Shown here one piece after another: positions 16,159-18,136 of a stretch of 18,136 nucleotides of DNA. Origin of the DNA: Desulfocapsaceae bacterium (GTDB taxonomy: Bacteria; Desulfobacterota; Desulfobulbia; Desulfobulbales; Desulfocapsaceae); NCBI GenBank assembly GCA_029934775.1, contig JAOZLO010000013.1, forward strand, positions 1 to 18,136, in the 5' to 3' direction. A program made the translations under genes and the position numbers. The notes under the pieces are model-generated. The model searched no databases. It was given only the letters and a program-made list of their open reading frames with translations, and was not told the DNA's origin. How positions within the stretch are numbered: position 1 is the stretch's first letter; every line of letters begins with the position of its first letter.

Positions 16159-16181
16159 CAGTAAACAGCAGAGTCTTACTT

Positions 16182-17045
16182 TCAAATGTCATCCAGCGCC
16201 TTACGGATCAGCACTGCAATATCTTTCTTCGTAAGCGGCTTCAACGCAAACTCTCTTATACCTATAGATTTAGCTTTTTCCTCCGAGATAATGCTTGAGT
16301 AGCCAGTGCAGAGAATAATGGGAATATCAGGGCGAATCTGCAGCATTCTTCTGGCAAGATCAACACCAGTCATACCAGGCATAGTCTGATCGGTGATGAC
16401 AAGATCAAACAGATCAGGCTGGTTCTGAAAAGTTTCCAGAGCATCAATGCTGTTCTTTCTAACCGTAACATGATAGCCAAGCCTTTCGAGCATATCTTTG
16501 CCCATATCAGCAAGTATATCCTCATCATCAACAAAGAGGATCTTTTCTGTACCAATTGGGATCTGTTTAATAGCCTCCTTCTCAGTCATCAATTCCTCAC
16601 TGACGACAGGTAGAAAAATATGAAAAGCTGTACCTTTACCAGGTTCACTGGAGAGCGTTATGAACCCGCCATAGCTTTTTATAATGCCATGGACGATAGA
16701 AAGTCCCATTCCGGTACCTTTACCAACTCCTTTGGTCGTAAAATAAGGATCGAATATTTTATCTTTTACCTCTTGTGTCATTCCGGGGCCTGAATCAGAC
16801 ACTGACAGTTGAATAAAGGAACTGGTATCAACTTGCGGCTCATGTGTCATGTCTTCCCTGGAGAGAACTATTTCTTTTAATGAAATACCAAGTCTACCAC
16901 CTGTCTTTTCCATAGCATGGAATGCATTAGTACAGAGGTTCATCATTATCTGATGGATCTGAGTCTGATCCGCAAAGATAAAACCAGTTTCTGTGTCGAT
17001 ATTCTGAATAATTTCGATAGTTGTGGGAAGCGTCGAGCGAAGCAT
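16182..17045 (-). CDS. Hybrid sensor kinase, ATPase and receiver part (downstream of a frameshift)
   Basis: This 287-residue frame holds the back half of a hybrid histidine kinase. The HATPase_c region has the N-box HQIMMNLCTNAFHAM (31-45), G1 DSGPGM (84-89), the F-box FDPYFTTK (98-105) and G2 GKGTGMGLS (108-116). A receiver domain follows (about 168-285) with acidic pocket D173/D174, phospho-acceptor D219 in ITDQTMPGMTG, T247 and K269. The ATG at 17045 has no ribosome site, and an in-frame TGA lies at 17061-17063. The histidine-bearing half is in the adjoining frame. The two halves were almost certainly one gene, separated by a single-base shift. Alone it lacks the HisKA dimerisation domain. 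Confidence 0.85.
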   Translation of the reverse strand: MLRSTLPTTIEIIQNIDTETGFIFADQTQIHQIMMNLCTNAFHAMEKTGGRLGISLKEIVLSREDMTHEPQVDTSSFIQLSVSDSGPGMTQEVKDKIFDPYFTTKGVGKGTGMGLSIVHGIIKSYGGFITLSSEPGKGTAFHIFLPVVSEELMTEKEAIKQIPIGTEKILFVDDEDILADMGKDMLERLGYHVTVRKNSIDALETFQNQPDLFDLVITDQTMPGMTGVDLARRMLQIRPDIPIILCTGYSSIISEEKAKSIGIREFALKPLTKKDIAVLIRKALDDI

Positions 17046-18136
17046 AGTAATATGCTTTATTCACAATATCAGCAGGTTGCAGGAGAATATATTCTGTTTC
17101 ATCCTGACGACTAAAGGAGAGGATCTGTTTTACAAGATCAGTGGCTCTGGTACTTGCCTCCAAAACCTTATCCAAATCTTTGCTAGCCAATGACTCTTCG
17201 GGGATGCCATCTCTTGCCATTTCAGTATAACCGACAATGGCTGCTAAAATATTGTTGAAGTCATGTGCAATACCACCGGCCAAAGTGCCAATCGCTTCCA
17301 TTTTCTGAGATTGCTTGAGATGTTCTTCAAGTTTGATCTCATCTGTGATGTCATAAACAATTCCCTCAATATGCGTTATTATTCCCTGGGAATCTTTGCG
17401 TAGATAACTTTGATCTTTCACCCATTTGATAGCACCATTTTTACTCACAAGCCTATATGGTTCATGGAGAAAAGTTTGTGCCCCTCCCTCTTTCCTACCA
17501 GATATAACTTCTCCTTCAACTCTTTCTAAATCATCTTTGTGAATAAGGTTTTTATAGGATATTCTTTTTTCAATAAAGTCCCGAGGGGAATATTCTACCA
17601 AATCCTCGACATTATCGGACACAAACTCTACTGGCCAATCTTGAGCAGTTTGCCATAAAAATGCCACTGCTGGACTGCGATTTATTATTTTGTTAGCTTC
17701 ATACAACGCCGCATCTCTTTTTTGAAGACTCATTGTTAGATTGTTGAAGGTATCAATAATATTCTGGACTTCAATTTTTTGATTCTCCAAACCAGATTTG
17801 CGAAACTTTCCTTTCGCTAATAATGACATATCCTTTTGCAGATCGTCTAAGGATCGAGTTAAATATCGCCTGAGGAGGATATCAATGAAAAATAAAGACC
17901 CGATGATAGTTCCAAAAACCATCAAGAGGCCTACTATCATAATATTTTTTCTTTGCTGTTCTTTGGTTATGTTAGAGTAAAATATTTCAAGGTAACCAAC
18001 GAGTTTTTCTTTTTTATGGCGCAGTTCTTTGCGAATAAGGGTAGTTGGCTCTTCATGGGAAGATACTTCTTTTCTAAAAATAACTTTCTTGTTTTGATCA
18101 AGTAGAATCAACCCTCTGACTTCTGGATATTCAAGA
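16927..18136 (-). CDS. Hybrid sensor kinase, sensor/HAMP/PAS/HisKA part (partial, frameshifted)
   Basis: The frame is open to the window edge, so the true start lies outside. Counting from the TTG at 18111, one membrane helix spans about 56-80, followed by a HAMP-like linker (80-130), a PAS domain (about 145-255, with VKDQSYLRKDSQGI and the closing EGIVYDITDE) and a HisKA domain with QKMEAIGTLAGGIAHDFNNI (269-288). H283 is the phospho-accepting histidine. After about residue 355 (base 17046) the sequence stops resembling a kinase, while the adjacent frame resumes with MLRSTLPTTIEI, the usual link to the ATPase domain. The last 39 residues to the stop at 16927 are therefore out-of-frame. The signal sensed is unknown. 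Confidence 0.85.
   Translation of the reverse strand, partial: LEYPEVRGLILLDQNKKVIFRKEVSSHEEPTTLIRKELRHKKEKLVGYLEIFYSNITKEQQRKNIMIVGLLMVFGTIIGSLFFIDILLRRYLTRSLDDLQKDMSLLAKGKFRKSGLENQKIEVQNIIDTFNNLTMSLQKRDAALYEANKIINRSPAVAFLWQTAQDWPVEFVSDNVEDLVEYSPRDFIEKRISYKNLIHKDDLERVEGEVISGRKEGGAQTFLHEPYRLVSKNGAIKWVKDQSYLRKDSQGIITHIEGIVYDITDEIKLEEHLKQSQKMEAIGTLAGGIAHDFNNILAAIVGYTEMARDGIPEESLASKDLDKVLEASTRATDLVKQILSFSRQDETEYILLQPADIVNKAYYYASLDASHNYRNYSEYRHRNWFYLCGSDSDPSDNDEPLY
17041..17056. repeat. Perfect 6-bp palindrome at the kinase frameshift
   Basis: AGCATA-GTAA-TATGCT spans the exact place where the kinase coding frame shifts by one base. The shift must lie between the TGA of the second frame (17061-17063) and the start of kinase-like sequence at 17045. 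Short palindromes are known sites of templated indels. Confidence 0.6.

Noticed and set aside
16927..17040. Tyrosine- and serine-rich C-terminal tail of the first kinase frame
   Set aside because: It is the out-of-frame reading of the ATPase-domain DNA, not a real protein extension.
1..18136. CRISPR arrays, tRNA or rRNA genes, phage genes, toxin-antitoxin pairs
   Set aside because: No regularly spaced repeats, tRNA-like cloverleaf sequences or recognisable proteins of these types were seen on either strand by reading.

Overview
The window looks like a chromosomal segment of a Gram-negative, probably strictly or mainly anaerobic bacterium. My best guess is a Desulfobacterota (sulfate-reducer-type) genome. 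The reasons are a def-fmt-larC-pgpA cluster, a cytochrome bd operon led by a DUF4492 gene, and a PAS/HisKA/receiver hybrid kinase of a style common in that group. The assignment is inferred from gene content, not from a marker gene. No rRNA, tRNA, CRISPR array, phage gene or transposase was seen.

Region 1 (1-3648, plus strand) is a housekeeping run. It holds the tail of peptide deformylase (def, cut by the window edge), fmt, larC, pgpA (start overlapping the larC stop) and a MipA/OmpV-type outer-membrane protein. Region 2 (3753-6916, minus strand) is a cytochrome bd oxidase operon: DUF4492 small membrane protein, cydA, cydB, then a 30-residue single-helix protein resembling a CydX-type subunit. 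A 137-bp MITE-like element sits between cydB and the small gene. It has imperfect terminal inverted repeats and a TAACT/AGTTA 5-bp target duplication, one copy of which includes the cydB stop codon. Removing the element and one duplication copy places the small gene 16 nt after cydB. A good sigma-70-like promoter, a Fur-like box and a nested palindrome lie upstream of the operon (7012-7084).

Region 3 (7098-14501, minus strand) is a probable five-gene envelope/export operon: AsmA-family protein, AI-2E-family permease, NodT/TolC-type outer-membrane lipoprotein, HlyD-type adaptor and a DUF2955 inner-membrane protein. The last three form a plausible tripartite exporter. The cargo cannot be read from the sequence. 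A second Fur-like box lies upstream of the asmA-family gene.

Region 4 (14607-18136) holds an apparent plus-strand gene remnant, an OprD-like porin and a hybrid sensor kinase that runs off the window. The kinase reading frame is broken by a single-base shift at a short perfect palindrome (17041-17056). This separates the sensor, PAS and phospho-acceptor histidine part from the ATPase and receiver part.

The clearest unusual signals are the reconstructable small-element insertion inside the cyd operon, the small proteins flanking cydAB, the palindrome-located kinase frameshift, and the AsmA/AI-2E/DUF2955 export cluster.
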